Shown one piece after another: positions 1-5,227 of a stretch of DNA of 6,540 bases. The stretch is from Candidatus Aenigmatarchaeota archaeon (GTDB lineage: Archaea; Aenigmatarchaeota; Aenigmatarchaeia; CG10238-14; SpSt-28). Numbering within the stretch: the first letter of the stretch is position 1; each line of letters opens with the position of its first letter. Both the position numbers and the translations under genes were made by a program. Location of the stretch: the NCBI GenBank assembly GCA_025058985.1, contig JANXEB010000005.1, forward strand, positions 1 through 6,540. The letters are read 5' to 3'. Under the pieces are notes generated by a model. That model made no database searches. It had not been told where the DNA came from and worked only from the letters and a program-made list of their open reading frames with translations.

Positions 1-1372
1 AAGAAGAATTTTCTGGATCAGTTAGTGGAGAAGAATATATTCTAGAAGATAATCTCCCCCATTCATAGTCATACAAATCATTTCTAAAATCACAACAATT
101 TATATAAACAGAAACAACATTAGTTCCATTAATTAAATATGGAGTTATGTTAAAATATCTTCTAAAATTAAAAGTTGAACTAAAATATCTATCACAATAA
201 TATCTTGATTTCGATAAACAATAATCAGAATAACTACCATTAACATCCATATAAATTGGTAAATTTGAATTTACAAAAACTATTATATCTGTTGTATTAT
301 AATTTCTACCAAGTATTCTAACATATGTATCTTCAATATCTCTAGCATTTAAGTGAAAAACAGCAGAAACATTTATTGCATTTTCTGGAATATAAAAAGA
401 TAACATGCTCCAACTTCCTTTACTTCCAATAATATCATCAAAATAGTATCTTTTAGAAAAAAATTGCTTCCCAGTTGTAACTTCTTGAGTTAAATTATAA
501 GTAACTACTAATCTAAAACCTGGATGTGTATGGGAATGATAGTTTGGAGTATTTATACCAATTTCTATAACATTATTTCCAGCTACTAAATTATTAGTTA
601 CATCAACATAACCATAAGCGGCAGTAGTAATCTCTCCACCACTACTTTCCTGCTCCAAATATAGCCAATTTACGTCATTCTTTTTACTAACACCATTAAC
701 TTTAAATCTTTGAAATCCAGCTCCAGCTAATACATTGCTTCTATCACTACCAAAATGTATTGATAAGAAAAGAGTCGCATTTAATATAGTAATATTTTCT
801 GGTAATCTAAAATACTTTGTCATTTCAAAAGTTTGTCCAGTCCAACCAGAACCACTTGGATAAAATGGTATTATTATTGTTGTGTTTTTTGTAACCTTAG
901 TAGCCCAAGCTCTTGCAATATAACCTTTTATAGGTTTTCCTATTTGATAGCCAGAAGCTAGGTAAAATGATAAGACTTTATTCTCACCTTCTTTTTCACA
1001 ATTTTTATAAATAGTTTCGTTTTCAATATTCAGAGAGAAACATTTTTTTGTTAATTTTGAGATTATCTCTTTACTTATATTAGAAGCTATTGTTTTATTT
1101 CCAGAAAACCATAAACTTCCCATTAATTCAATTAAACTATTTTCCGAATCCTCTTTGCTTAAATTAATTTTTTTTAGAGTTTCTGAATCATTTAAAAATT
1201 CCTTAGCTTTGATATTAGAAATTATTTTCATTATATCATTAGCTTCGTTATTAAGAGAAATTAAATTAAAATCTTCTAAGCTACTTCTAAATTTAATAGG
1301 AGTTAGTATCAAAATTAAAATAACAAAAGTTAATCCTATTATTAAATCAATTGTAAATGATATTGCTTTCAT
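1..1372 (-). CDS. Large pilin-operon surface protein, N-terminal membrane anchor plus tandem beta-sandwich modules (partial)
   Basis: This reading frame is open from an ATG at 1372 to the left edge; 457 residues are visible and the C-terminus is missing. Residues 1-9 (MKAISFTID) lead into a hydrophobic segment at about 10-25, which resembles the N-terminus of a pilin or a signal anchor. Residues 30-170 are polar and mixed. Two related modules follow, at about 175-295 and 315-425. Each has a PEN motif (191-193; 329-331) and ends in a matching strand (VDVTNNLVAGNNVIEIGIN at 256-274; FNITPYLINGTNVVSVYIN at 407-425). The second strand resembles the last strands of galactose-binding-like jelly rolls. 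I count 14 N-X-S/T sequons and six cysteines (111, 125, 385, 393, 426, 427), which suits an exported, glycosylated, possibly disulfide-linked protein. The start overlaps the upstream pilin-like gene as ATGA, so it is the last visible gene of that operon. Inferred role: adhesin or pilus-associated surface protein. The exact function is unknown. Confidence 0.8.
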   Translation of the reverse strand, partial: MKAISFTIDLIIGLTFVILILILTPIKFRSSLEDFNLISLNNEANDIMKIISNIKAKEFLNDSETLKKINLSKEDSENSLIELMGSLWFSGNKTIASNISKEIISKLTKKCFSLNIENETIYKNCEKEGENKVLSFYLASGYQIGKPIKGYIARAWATKVTKNTTIIIPFYPSGSGWTGQTFEMTKYFRLPENITILNATLFLSIHFGSDRSNVLAGAGFQRFKVNGVSKKNDVNWLYLEQESSGGEITTAAYGYVDVTNNLVAGNNVIEIGINTPNYHSHTHPGFRLVVTYNLTQEVTTGKQFFSKRYYFDDIIGSKGSWSMLSFYIPENAINVSAVFHLNARDIEDTYVRILGRNYNTTDIIVFVNSNLPIYMDVNGSYSDYCLSKSRYYCDRYFSSTFNFRRYFNITPYLINGTNVVSVYINCCDFRNDLYDYEWGRLSSRIYSSPLTDPENSS

Positions 1373-1860
1373 TTTTCTAATAAATAAACTATTCCAAATG
1401 CATAAGAATTGTTTAAAATTATTTTTCTTTCATATCTTAAAATAAATTTTCCAGTTAAGTTTAAAGTAGGATATTCGTAAATTAAATTTTTGTTTTTATC
1501 AAGTATTTCTATTTTCACATAATAAAAACCACTACCTATACTATTCAAAAACTTATCATAGGGAATTTTTTTCAATTTCTGTAGTTTTTCATTATCGACT
1601 TGATTATTAGTAGATAAACCTATTTTTATTAAATTTGTTTCATTCCAATTGCTAGGAATACCTTCTTCAAAAAATATATTAGAAATAGAATTTAACATAC
1701 TAAATGCTTCTGAAATTTTTCTTTCTTCCGAGATATTTCTAAAATAGTAAAAAAAATAATAAGTTAAAAGAGCTATTATAAATGTAAAAGCTGTTGCTGC
1801 AATGAAAAAATCATAAGAAAATACTTGTCCTTTACTCAATGTATATTTTACCATTAACAT
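1369..1860 (-). CDS. Pilin-like protein with class III-type signal peptide (KGQ motif)
   Basis: This 163-residue protein has a short leader ending in SKG, a glutamine at 12 and the sequence QVFSYDFFIA leading into a hydrophobic helix (about 18-40). That is the layout of archaeal class III prepilin signal peptides, which an EppA/FlaK-type peptidase cleaves before the Q. The acidic residue is D17, at +6 from the cut, rather than the usual E at +5. The rest is a 120-residue extracytoplasmic domain that ends in beta-like strands. ATG at 1860 is used here. ATG at 1854 and TTG at 1839 also leave the KGQ motif intact; the TTG would give MSKGQ and cut the overlap with the preceding gene from 29 to 8 bp. 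The stop overlaps the ATG of the large surface protein (ATGA). It is probably a minor pilin or pseudopilin; no exact family is recognised. Confidence 0.8.
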   Translation of the reverse strand: MLMVKYTLSKGQVFSYDFFIAATAFTFIIALLTYYFFYYFRNISEERKISEAFSMLNSISNIFFEEGIPSNWNETNLIKIGLSTNNQVDNEKLQKLKKIPYDKFLNSIGSGFYYVKIEILDKNKNLIYEYPTLNLTGKFILRYERKIILNNSYAFGIVYLLEK

Positions 1861-2206
1861 TTTTTATTATGTTGAAATTATCAAATTTTATTATTCCAGT
1901 AATGTTTTTAACATAAATTGGTTTATAGAATGCTAGCTCTTTATAATTTATTTTAACAAAATAATTGTCTATTTCAATAGTAAAATTATATCCTTCACTA
2001 CTAATAAAAAACTTTCTTTCATAACCATCTCCAGCAAAAACAGCTAAGTTTATTTCACTAGAAATTAAATCTGCAATATTTTCTATTTCATACCAAACTT
2101 TTTCTTTATAAATAGAAATGTAAAAACTTGAAGTATAAGAAATGATTGACAAAACTATTAATAAAGCTACAGAAACTAATATAAAAAACTCTAGACTAGC
2201 TGCCAT
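1832..2206 (-). CDS. Small pilin-like membrane-anchored protein
   Basis: This is a 124-residue protein from the ATG at 2206. The frame is open further upstream, but the next in-frame initiator is a TTG at 2227, so ATG 2206 is preferred. It also places the start 11 bp inside the end of the previous gene, within the shared sequence ATGGCAGCTAG. The N-terminus MAASLEFFILVSVALL aligns with the mature start of an archaeal pilin (compare QAAFEYF in the gene before it), with E6 as the conserved glutamate and a hydrophobic helix at about 7-24. The distal part has the feel of a small pilin beta domain: an AGDGYERKF stretch, alternating hydrophobic strands, and a C-terminal NVNGKIYIE. There is almost no leader before the presumed mature start. 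It is probably a minor pilin of the same assembly as its neighbours. Confidence 0.75.
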   Translation of the reverse strand: MAASLEFFILVSVALLIVLSIISYTSSFYISIYKEKVWYEIENIADLISSEINLAVFAGDGYERKFFISSEGYNFTIEIDNYFVKINYKELAFYKPIYVKNITGIIKFDNFNIIKNVNGKIYIE

Positions 2207-2597
2207 AAACAAATATATTATTACCAATAGCCTCTACTACAATTTTAACATCTCCCCTTTTTGTTATATTTAAACTTACGTTGAACTTTGTTTCATAAGA
2301 TATATCAGAAATTCCAGCTCTACTTTTTACTTTCCAAATTATCATATTTTTTGTAAAATTCATTGAAACGACATTTTCTGGAATTGTTAAAATAGTTGAA
2401 ATCTTTGCTGGTTCTCCTTGAAAACCTACCCAATCTATTGTTCTTCCTAGTTTGTTTAAAGAATCGCTAGCTAATAACAATTCTTTATCTTCTCTATAGC
2501 TACTAGCTACTTGATTTAAATAAATTATATATGGAGCTAGTACCAGAACAAAAAAGCTAACAACTATAAAATATTCAAATGCTGCTTGAGTTTTCAT
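2196..2597 (-). CDS. Pilin-like protein with class III signal peptide (first gene of pilin operon)
   Basis: This 133-residue protein starts MKTQAAFEYFIVVSFF, a textbook archaeal class III signal peptide: a three-residue basic leader (MKT), cleavage expected before Q4, glutamate at +5 (E8), then a hydrophobic helix to about residue 27 that would form the pilus core. The remaining 100 residues form the surface-exposed domain. They carry NFT, NVS and NIT glycosylation sequons and beta-rich stretches toward the end (SYETKFNVSLNI, VKIVVEAI). It is the promoter-proximal gene of the four-gene minus-strand operon. It diverges from tRNA-Leu across a 30-bp gap, and its 3' end overlaps the next pilin-like gene by 11 bp. 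A prepilin peptidase and assembly ATPase would be needed in trans; neither is in this window. The specific pilus type cannot be told from sequence alone. Confidence 0.82.
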   Translation of the reverse strand: MKTQAAFEYFIVVSFFVLVLAPYIIYLNQVASSYREDKELLLASDSLNKLGRTIDWVGFQGEPAKISTILTIPENVVSMNFTKNMIIWKVKSRAGISDISYETKFNVSLNITKRGDVKIVVEAIGNNIFVYGS

Positions 2598-2604
2598 AAA
2601 TTAA
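2596..2604 (+). promoter_or_regulatory. Possible TATA box for tRNA-Leu
   Basis: The sequence ATAAATTAA is centred about 28 bp upstream of the mature 5' end of tRNA-Leu, the expected distance for an archaeal tRNA promoter. It overlaps the ATG of the divergent pilin gene. The surroundings are AT-rich, so the match is only suggestive. Confidence 0.35.
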
Positions 2605-2627
2605 TTTTTCAAATTAGAATTAAGAAA

Positions 2628-2713
2628 GCAGGGGTAGCCAAGCTAGGTCAAAGGCGGCAGGCTTAGGACCTGCTGGGTTAGTCCCTTCGTGGGTTCAAAT
2701 CCCACCCCCTGCA
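2628..2713 (+). tRNA. tRNA-Leu (anticodon UAG)
   Basis: An 86-nt class II tRNA can be folded by eye. The acceptor stem is GCAGGGG (2628-2634) with CCCCTGC (2706-2712), and A2713 is the discriminator. The D stem pairs GCC 2637-2639 with GGC 2653-2655. The anticodon stem is GCAGG with CCTGC (2657-2661 and 2669-2673) around loop CTTAGGA, with TAG at 2664-2666. A long variable arm spans 2674-2688 (GGG and CCC can pair). The T stem-loop is GTGGG-TTCAAAT-CCCAC (2689-2705). The long variable arm and A73 agree with leucine identity. It would read CUA and, by wobble, other CUN codons. CCA is not encoded and there is no intron. It lies 31 bp before the L7Ae ATG with no clear T-tract between, so read-through into the operon is possible. 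Confidence 0.96.
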
Positions 2714-2714
2714 T

Positions 2715-2724
2715 TATTTAAATT
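2715..2724 (+). promoter_or_regulatory. Possible TATA box for the L7Ae operon
   Basis: The sequence TATTTAAATT lies in the 31-bp gap between tRNA-Leu and the L7Ae ATG (2745). Its centre is about 25 bp before that ATG, so transcription would begin at or next to the start codon. A leaderless message is common in archaea and fits the absence of a Shine-Dalgarno sequence there. The call rests on spacing and composition only. Confidence 0.45.
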
Positions 2725-2744
2725 CTTTTCACAATATAAGTTAT

Positions 2745-3116
2745 ATGGCTAAAGCGTATGTAAAGTTTGAATTAGCAGATGATCTGAAAGAGAAAATTTT
2801 AAAATTAGTAGAACTAGCGAAAATAAAAGGCAAAATTAAAAAAGGTGTTAATGAGACGACAAGAGCTGTAGAAAGGGGAGAAGCTAAGTTTGTAGTAATT
2901 GCAGAAGATGTTGATCCTGAAGAAATAGTAATGCATTTACCAATACTTTGTGAAGAAAAAGGTATTCCGTATGGATATGTAAAAAGCAAAGCTTCTCTAG
3001 GAGCAGCTGTTGGCTTAGATGTGGCAGCCTCTAGTATAGCAATAGTTAATGAGGGAGATGCTAAGGATGAATTAGTATCCGTAATAGAAGAAATAAACAA
3101 GGTAAAAACAAAATAA
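2745..3116 (+). CDS. rpl7ae: Large ribosomal subunit protein L7Ae (eL8)
   Basis: L7Ae binds kink-turn RNA. In archaea it is part of the 50S ribosome and also a core protein of box C/D and H/ACA sRNPs, and of RNase P. At 123 residues it has the family's normal length. Recognisable signatures are the RNA-binding stretch GVNETTRAVERG at 34-45 (N36 and E37 are the usual K-turn contacts; R40 stands where K is common), FVVIAEDVDPEEIVMHLP at 49-66, LCEEKGIPYGYV at 68-79 and IAIVNEGDA near 98-106. It is the first protein gene of the L7Ae-S28e-L24e operon and ends 3 bp before S28e. Fibrillarin, its partner in the C/D sRNP, is encoded downstream in the same run of genes. The start is supported by the typical N-terminus and by an upstream TATA-like box at leaderless spacing. 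Confidence 0.97.
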   Translation: MAKAYVKFELADDLKEKILKLVELAKIKGKIKKGVNETTRAVERGEAKFVVIAEDVDPEEIVMHLPILCEEKGIPYGYVKSKASLGAAVGLDVAASSIAIVNEGDAKDELVSVIEEINKVKTK

Positions 3117-3119
3117 CGA

Positions 3120-3329
3120 ATGGTGGAAAAAGGCAGTTGGGCTGCAGAAGTTTTAGAAGTATTGGGAAGAAGTGGTGTGAAGGGAATAGTTCAAGTAAAG
3201 TGTAAGGTATTGGAAGGAGAAAACAAAGATAAAATATTAATAAGAAATGTTTCTGGACCAGTGAGAGTTGGTGATATATTGATGTTGAAAGAAACTGAAA
3301 TGGAAACTGTCGGAAAGCTACAAGCATGA
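3120..3329 (+). CDS. rps28e: Small ribosomal subunit protein S28e (eS28)
   Basis: This 69-residue protein is part of the head of the 30S subunit near the mRNA exit region. The family hallmark is clear: AAEVLEVLGRSGVKGIVQVKCKVLEG in the first half (an OB-like beta barrel), then RNVSGPVRVGDILMLKETE close to the C-terminus. Family members usually end soon after the RETE motif; here a further METVGKLQA tail follows. It begins 3 bp after the L7Ae stop. Its TGA overlaps the ATG of L24e in an ATGA junction, which suggests translational coupling. The order L7Ae-S28e-L24e is the widespread archaeal arrangement. Confidence 0.96.
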   Translation: MVEKGSWAAEVLEVLGRSGVKGIVQVKCKVLEGENKDKILIRNVSGPVRVGDILMLKETEMETVGKLQA

Positions 3330-3481
3330 AATGTAATTTTTGCAATTCAGAGTTAAAGTTCGGAAGTGGAAAAATGTTTATTAAAAATTCTGGAGCAATA
3401 TTTTATTTTTGTTCTAGTAAATGCGAGAAATACTTCTTTATGAATAAAGATCCAAAAAAGCTTAAATGGTGTAGAAAATGA
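3326..3481 (+). CDS. rpl24e: Large ribosomal subunit protein L24e (eL24), 51 aa
   Basis: This is a short but complete gene of 51 codons plus stop, easily missed by length cut-offs. It encodes a zinc-ribbon ribosomal protein of the 50S subunit. The visible zinc ligands are C3 and C6 (MKCNFC) and C29 and C33 (YFCSSKC). The protein ends with the family signature DPKKLKWCRK at 42-51, where most relatives have KLKWTRK or similar. The core IKNSGAIFYFCSSKC matches the family pattern of a beta hairpin before the second cysteine pair. It overlaps S28e at its start (ATGA at 3326-3329) and the Cas4-like gene at its end (ATGA at 3478-3481), so it is embedded in a coupled operon. Confidence 0.95.
   Translation: MKCNFCNSELKFGSGKMFIKNSGAIFYFCSSKCEKYFFMNKDPKKLKWCRK
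3468..3471 (+). promoter_or_regulatory. Possible Shine-Dalgarno (GGTG) for the Cas4-like gene
   Basis: GGTG lies six bases before the ATG at 3478 and matches part of the archaeal consensus GGAGGTGAT. It is inside the L24e coding region. It supports ATG 3478 as the start, together with the ATGA overlap. Confidence 0.45.
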
Positions 3482-4476
3482 GATTTGGAATTAACAATAT
3501 AGAGCAATTGGTCGAACAGACTTTCAACTTAATAAAAAATCTAGAAGGAAAAACGATAAGTGTTGACGAAGTTCTAATGGAAATGTTTAAGAATGGTTTT
3601 TTAACGTCTGATATATTCTTCATGTTTCTAGGGGAGCTTAAGAAGAGAAATCTTATCGAGTCACAAAAAAACTTGGCTACTTTTAAAAAGTTTGAAAACA
3701 AAGAAGAACTTGAGAAAATTAAAAGCTTTATAATAAGAAAGACTATGAAAGAAAAGAAAGTCATTCTAACTCCATGGGACGTTGCGAAATTTTATGTTTG
3801 TCCAAGAAGGCTATGGTTAGAAAAAGTTACATTATCGAGAGAACTAAAAAAAGAAAAAGGTATAAATTGGGATGGAGAGGCTTTGCATCTAGCTATTAAA
3901 GAAGCTTTATTAGGTAAAGAGATTAACGAAGCTGTAGATTATGTATTGAAACAGTATGAAGGAAAAATAGTTGAACTGAAGAAAGAAGAAATGAGTAATT
4001 TTATTTCCAAGCTTCAAGAGTTAATAAAAGGCGGTAACTTCAAGTATTTCTTTCCAGAGAGGCAAGTTTTATCCTTGGAATACAAATTGTTCGGAATTCC
4101 TGATATTATAACTATAGATGAAAACAACAACGTTTCGATAATAGAAGTTAAGTATGGTAGCATAGAAGGAGAAGTTAGAAAAGAGCATTTAATACAACTA
4201 GTAGGGGAGGTTATCGTGAGTAGTGTTTTTTTTAGAAGAAAGCCAATTTATGGTTACTTAGTCTATTATAAAGCAAACAAGATTGCTAAAGTAGAAATTG
4301 CTAAAAATGAAGTCAAAAATTTCTTCAATTTATCGAAAAAAATTTTGTTGATGTTTTCTAGGAATACAATTCCTCCATTAAGCAGATTACCAAACTTTAG
4401 AAAGCTAATTTGCCCAAATTGTCATGTAAAAAAAGCATGTGATCAAATAGAGATATTGAATGCAAGAAATTTTTGA
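3478..4476 (+). CDS. Cas4-like PD-(D/E)XK exonuclease with 4Fe-4S cluster and N-terminal extension
   Basis: This 332-residue protein carries a Cas4/RecB-type nuclease domain. The motifs in order are: YVCPRRLWL with C108, the first cluster cysteine; a histidine in EALHLAI (H137), motif I; FGIPDII with D209, motif II; IIEVKYG with E223 and K225, the ExK motif III; QLVGEV with Q240, where the usual tyrosine of the QxxxY box appears as E244; and CPNCHVKKAC with C312, C315 and C321, completing a four-cysteine iron-sulfur site. All core metal-binding residues are present, so it is probably active on single-stranded DNA ends. Cas4 proteins are usually about 170-220 aa; here about 95 extra residues precede C108. 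Residues 28-62 look like a winged-helix fold (inference). No cas genes or CRISPR repeats are nearby, so it is best called a solo Cas4-like nuclease for DNA repair or an unknown role; no cas4 symbol is assigned. It overlaps L24e by 4 bp and fibrillarin by 17 bp. Confidence 0.88.
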   Translation: MRFGINNIEQLVEQTFNLIKNLEGKTISVDEVLMEMFKNGFLTSDIFFMFLGELKKRNLIESQKNLATFKKFENKEELEKIKSFIIRKTMKEKKVILTPWDVAKFYVCPRRLWLEKVTLSRELKKEKGINWDGEALHLAIKEALLGKEINEAVDYVLKQYEGKIVELKKEEMSNFISKLQELIKGGNFKYFFPERQVLSLEYKLFGIPDIITIDENNNVSIIEVKYGSIEGEVRKEHLIQLVGEVIVSSVFFRRKPIYGYLVYYKANKIAKVEIAKNEVKNFFNLSKKILLMFSRNTIPPLSRLPNFRKLICPNCHVKKACDQIEILNARNF

Positions 4477-5119
4477 AGGGATATACAAAATAGATAATCA
4501 AATAGCAACAATAAACTTAGTACCTGGCAAAAAAACAGCTAATGAAAAAATTATTATTAAAAACAATATAGAATTTAGGATATGGGATCCTTATACTTCT
4601 AAACCCGCTGCCGCAATAAAAAAGGGTATAAAAAATTTTCCTTTGAAAAAAAACATGAAAATTTTATATCTTGGCTTTGCATCTGGAAAAACGGCAACTT
4701 ATTTTAGTGATATTATTGGAAAAGAAGGAATTATATATGGTGTTGAAATAAGTTGGGATGTTTTAAAAGATTCTTTTTTTGCATGTCAAGAGAGAAAAAA
4801 CATGTTGCCAATATTAGCTGATGCTAGAAAGCCAAACGAATATAAAGATTTTATTTTAGAAAAAGTAGATGTTGTTTACGAGGATATTGCTAGTCCTGAT
4901 ATGATAAGAATTTTAAATATTAATTCAAAAGAGTTTTTAAAAGAAAATGGATTTGCTATAATAGCTATAAAATCTCAATGTATAGATTCTACAAAAGATC
5001 CAAAAATTGTTTATAGAGAATGTTTAAAGGAATTATCAAAAGATTTTGAAATATTAGATAAAATAGAATTAGATCCATATGAAATTGCTCATATGTTAGT
5101 TATTTTGAAAAAGAAATAA
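4460..5119 (+). CDS. flpA: Fibrillarin-like rRNA/tRNA 2'-O-methyltransferase
   Basis: Fibrillarin is the SAM-dependent methyltransferase of the box C/D sRNP. It works with Nop5 and L7Ae and is guided by C/D sRNAs. At 219 residues it is close to the archaeal norm. The N-terminal part has LVPGKK and WDPYTSKPAAAI (K48). The SAM-binding site is ILYLGFASGKT at 68-78, followed by IIYGVEIS at 91-98 and PILADARKP at 117-125. The catalytic tetrad K-D-K-H can be traced as K48, D142 (VYEDIASP), K171 (AIKSQCID) and H211 (IAHMLV). Differences from the common pattern are GFASGKT where GAASGTT is usual, and YEDIASP where YQDVAQP is usual. The gene starts inside the end of the Cas4-like gene, in a different frame, with no obvious Shine-Dalgarno. 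A nop5 gene, often adjacent in archaea, is not in this window. Confidence 0.96.
   Translation: MQEIFEGIYKIDNQIATINLVPGKKTANEKIIIKNNIEFRIWDPYTSKPAAAIKKGIKNFPLKKNMKILYLGFASGKTATYFSDIIGKEGIIYGVEISWDVLKDSFFACQERKNMLPILADARKPNEYKDFILEKVDVVYEDIASPDMIRILNINSKEFLKENGFAIIAIKSQCIDSTKDPKIVYRECLKELSKDFEILDKIELDPYEIAHMLVILKKK
5108..5116 (-). terminator. Possible T-tract terminator for tRNA-Asp
   Basis: On the minus strand TTTCTTTTT follows three bases after the 3' end of tRNA-Asp. Archaeal RNA polymerase stops at T-rich tracts. These same bases, read on the plus strand, are the final lysine codons of fibrillarin. Confidence 0.4.
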
Positions 5120-5192
5120 CGCCCCCGACGGGATTTGAACCCGTGTTTGAGGCGTGACAGGCCTCCGTCCTAGGCCACTAGACGACAGGGGC
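5120..5192 (-). tRNA. tRNA-Asp (anticodon GUC)
   Basis: This is a 73-nt tRNA on the minus strand. The acceptor stem is GCCCCTG with CGGGGGC (one T-G pair), and the discriminator G (complement of C5120) is typical of Asp. The anticodon stem is GAGGC with GCCTC around loop CTGTCAC, with GTC read from 5158 to 5156. The T arm is CGGGTTCAAATCCCG (complement of 5129-5143). No intron and no encoded CCA. The 3' end touches the stop codon of fibrillarin (5117-5119) with no gap. The gene is convergent to fibrillarin and divergent from S10. Confidence 0.96.
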
Positions 5193-5197
5193 TCTAA

Positions 5198-5208
5198 TTA
5201 TTATAAAT
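5198..5208 (+). promoter_or_regulatory. Possible TATA box for S10
   Basis: TTATTATAAAT is centred about 24 bp upstream of the S10 ATG (5227), the spacing expected if transcription starts at or beside the start codon (leaderless). No Shine-Dalgarno is present. It lies in the same 34-bp gap as the opposed promoter of tRNA-Asp. Confidence 0.45.
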
Positions 5209-5217
5209 TTTAAAAAA

Positions 5218-5227
5218 TATTAATATA
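5218..5227 (-). promoter_or_regulatory. Possible TATA box for tRNA-Asp
   Basis: On the minus strand TATATTAATA is centred about 30 bp upstream of the first base of tRNA-Asp, the usual archaeal tRNA promoter position. It runs into the first base of the S10 start codon. Confidence 0.4.

Noticed and set aside
1155..1445. Plus-strand open frame of 96 codons
   Set aside because: It is antisense to the surface protein and pilin genes, hydrophobic and low in complexity as expected from reverse-reading AT-rich coding DNA, and has no family features.
1832..2227. Start of the second pilin-like gene at 2227
   Set aside because: The codon there is TTG; ATG at 2206 puts the pilin signature directly at the N-terminus and gives a neat 11-bp overlap. 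It is kept only as an alternative.
2777..2787. Box C/D-like letters (GATGATCTGA) near the start of L7Ae, and CTGATGA at 5471-5477 in S10
   Set aside because: They lie within conserved coding sequence, without a correctly spaced C, D', C', D set, so no C/D sRNA can be supported.
2741..3100. Minus-strand open frame opposite L7Ae
   Set aside because: It is a shadow of the L7Ae gene; the composition is rich in S, A and T without recognisable motifs.
3061..3764. Two minus-strand open frames opposite S28e/L24e and the start of the Cas4-like gene (3061-3345, 3462-3764)
   Set aside because: Both are antisense shadows of well-identified plus-strand genes.
3478..4476. CRISPR-Cas adaptation locus suggested by the Cas4-like gene
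   Set aside because: No cas1, cas2 or other cas gene and no regularly spaced repeats are in the window; the neighbours are translation and RNA-modification genes.
5193..5226. Regulatory RNA in the gap between tRNA-Asp and S10
   Set aside because: Only 34 bp of A/T-rich sequence with promoter-like boxes; too short and unstructured for an RNA gene.
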